NCBI GenBank assembly: GCA_017455665.1
Contig: JAFSZN010000168.1
Location: 1-47,041, forward strand
Direction: 5' to 3'
Origin: Lentisphaeria bacterium
GTDB taxonomy: Bacteria; Verrucomicrobiota; Lentisphaeria; Victivallales; UBA1829
DNA: 47,041 nucleotides
In this document: one piece after another, positions 46,244 through 47,041 of the stretch
Layout: every line of letters starts with the position of its first letter
Numbering within the stretch: the first letter of the stretch is position 1
Notes under the pieces: generated by a model
The model's input: the letters and a program-made list of their open reading frames with translations, nothing else
Databases searched by the model: none
What the model was told of the DNA's origin: nothing
Made by a program: the position numbers and the translations under genes

Positions 46244-47041
46244 ATGGACCTTTACGAACAACTTGTGAACCGGGAGACGAAGCTTTCCCTGACCGGTCTG
46301 GGCTATGTCGGCATGCCGATCGCGGTCGCGTTCGCGGAAAAAGTCGACGTCATCGGATTCGACCTCAACGCGGATAAGATTGCGCTCTATAAACGCGGCA
46401 TCGACCCGACGCGCGAGGCGGGCGACGACGTCATCCGGAAAACGACCGTGGATTTCACGTCCGACGCCGCACGTCTCCGCGAGGCAAAATTCCATATCGT
46501 CGCTGTCCCGACGCCCGTCAACCCCGACCACACGCCCGACCTGGAGCCGCTCAAAAGCGCCTCATGTCTGCTCGGACGCAACCTGACGCCCGGCTCGGTC
46601 GTGGTCTTCGAGTCCACGGTGTATCCGGGCGTGACGGAGGAGGTCTGCGCGCCCATCCTCGAACGGGAATCCGGGCTGGTCTGCGGACGGGATTTCAAGG
46701 TCGGCTACAGCCCGGAGCGCATCAATCCCGGCGACAAGGAACACCGTCTGGCGAAGATAAAGAAGGTCGTGTCCGGCATGGACGCGGAGACGCTCGACTG
46801 CGTGGCGCGCGTCTACGAACTGGTCGTGGAGGCGGGCGTTCACCGTGCGGAAAGCATCCGCGTCGCCGAGGCGGCGAAGGTCATTGAGAACTGCCAGCGC
46901 GACATCAACATCGCGTTCATGAACGAGCTTTCGATCATCTTCAACCGGATGGGCATCGACACGAAATCCGTCCTGGAAGCCGCCGGCACCAAGTGGAATT
47001 TCCTCAGATTTCAGCCCGGGCTCGTGGGCGGGCACTGCATC
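46244..47041 (+). CDS. Nucleotide-sugar 6-dehydrogenase, TviB/WbpA-like (3' end outside window)
   Basis: The visible part is 266 residues. The NAD-binding Rossmann loop [18 protein letters not shown] is at 16-33 and GFDLNADK follows. Later blocks are [38 protein letters not shown], and the terminal [18 protein letters not shown] with catalytic Cys265. This pattern is that of UDP-N-acetylgalactosamine/glucosamine 6-dehydrogenases used for Vi antigen, O-antigen or capsule uronic acids. ATG 46244 is preferred over 46220, since GAGG lies 8 bp upstream of it. The exact UDP-sugar cannot be fixed. It is probably the first visible gene of a polysaccharide locus extending beyond the window. Confidence 0.92.
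   Translation, partial: MDLYEQLVNRETKLSLTGLGYVGMPIAVAFAEKVDVIGFDLNADKIALYKRGIDPTREAGDDVIRKTTVDFTSDAARLREAKFHIVAVPTPVNPDHTPDLEPLKSASCLLGRNLTPGSVVVFESTVYPGVTEEVCAPILERESGLVCGRDFKVGYSPERINPGDKEHRLAKIKKVVSGMDAETLDCVARVYELVVEAGVHRAESIRVAEAAKVIENCQRDINIAFMNELSIIFNRMGIDTKSVLEAAGTKWNFLRFQPGLVGGHCI

Overview
The window is high-GC bacterial chromosome, densely coding on both strands, from a Gram-negative organism: there are several lipoproteins with a lipobox, classical signal peptides, and Shine-Dalgarno-led starts. The gene mix suggests a host-associated or anaerobic PVC-group bacterium of the Lentisphaerota/Kiritimatiellota kind. It includes a sialate O-acetylesterase, a YhcH-family protein, a DUF2264 lipoprotein, a GH51 arabinofuranosidase, a CE7-type esterase, BspA-type LRR proteins, a Leptospira-type 'surface repeat' lipoprotein, a WYL regulator, a DUF4380 protein and a zinc-ribbon Ser/Thr kinase. 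The taxon is inference from this content; no rRNA or marker gene fixes it. No complete mobile element, integrase, transposase or CRISPR array is visible.

Layout. 1-2.6 kb: a 3'-truncated sialate O-acetylesterase (-), then an orphan RelB/DinJ-type antitoxin followed by an internally deleted PIN-toxin remnant, then a repeat lipoprotein. 2.7-5.6 kb: an operon of polyprenyl diphosphate synthase, a DUF4380 protein with a Cys/Asp/His cluster and a histone-H1-like tail, and a hot-dog thioesterase. 5.7-9.4 kb: a membrane Ser/Thr kinase divergent from a glycosyltransferase. 9.5-11.2 kb: a YhcH-family protein and a membrane-anchored Ntn hydrolase. 11.3-16.2 kb: a tightly overlapping minus-strand operon hisD-hisC-(secreted protein)-cmk-ybgC-ychJ ending at a hairpin. 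16.3-19.0 kb: a candidate structured small RNA, then a two-gene unit made of a MotA/TolQ/ExbB-like membrane protein and a membrane-anchored long coiled-coil protein. 19.2-24.2 kb: DUF486 membrane protein, LRR membrane protein, tRNA-Cys(GCA), DEDDh exonuclease, two small unknown genes and a WYL regulator. 24.3-34.9 kb: a 1372-residue soluble hybrid histidine kinase divergent from a saccharide-degrading stretch (DUF2264, GH51, CE7). 35.0-41.8 kb: NUDIX hydrolase and a five-gene cluster (two radical SAM proteins, two GNAT-like proteins, a GH3-type acyl-adenylase) that looks like an uncharacterised biosynthetic pathway. 42.0-45.4 kb: a short LRR protein and a DNA-repair cassette (Y-family polymerase, YolD-like protein, Ogt). 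45.4-47.0 kb: a membrane protein and a nucleotide-sugar dehydrogenase running off the end.

Promoters are unusually legible. Many intergenic regions hold a sigma-70-type TTGAYW / 16-17 bp / TATANT pair, often as CTTGA followed by a pyrimidine tract. They fix several start codons: positions 8255 and 28703 were chosen because longer frames would begin at or before the -10 box. The best candidates for undescribed biology are the radical SAM/GNAT/GH3 cluster (35733-41832), the TolQ-like/coiled-coil pair (16630-19034), the small RNA at 16366-16480, and the DUF4380 fusion (3942-5066).
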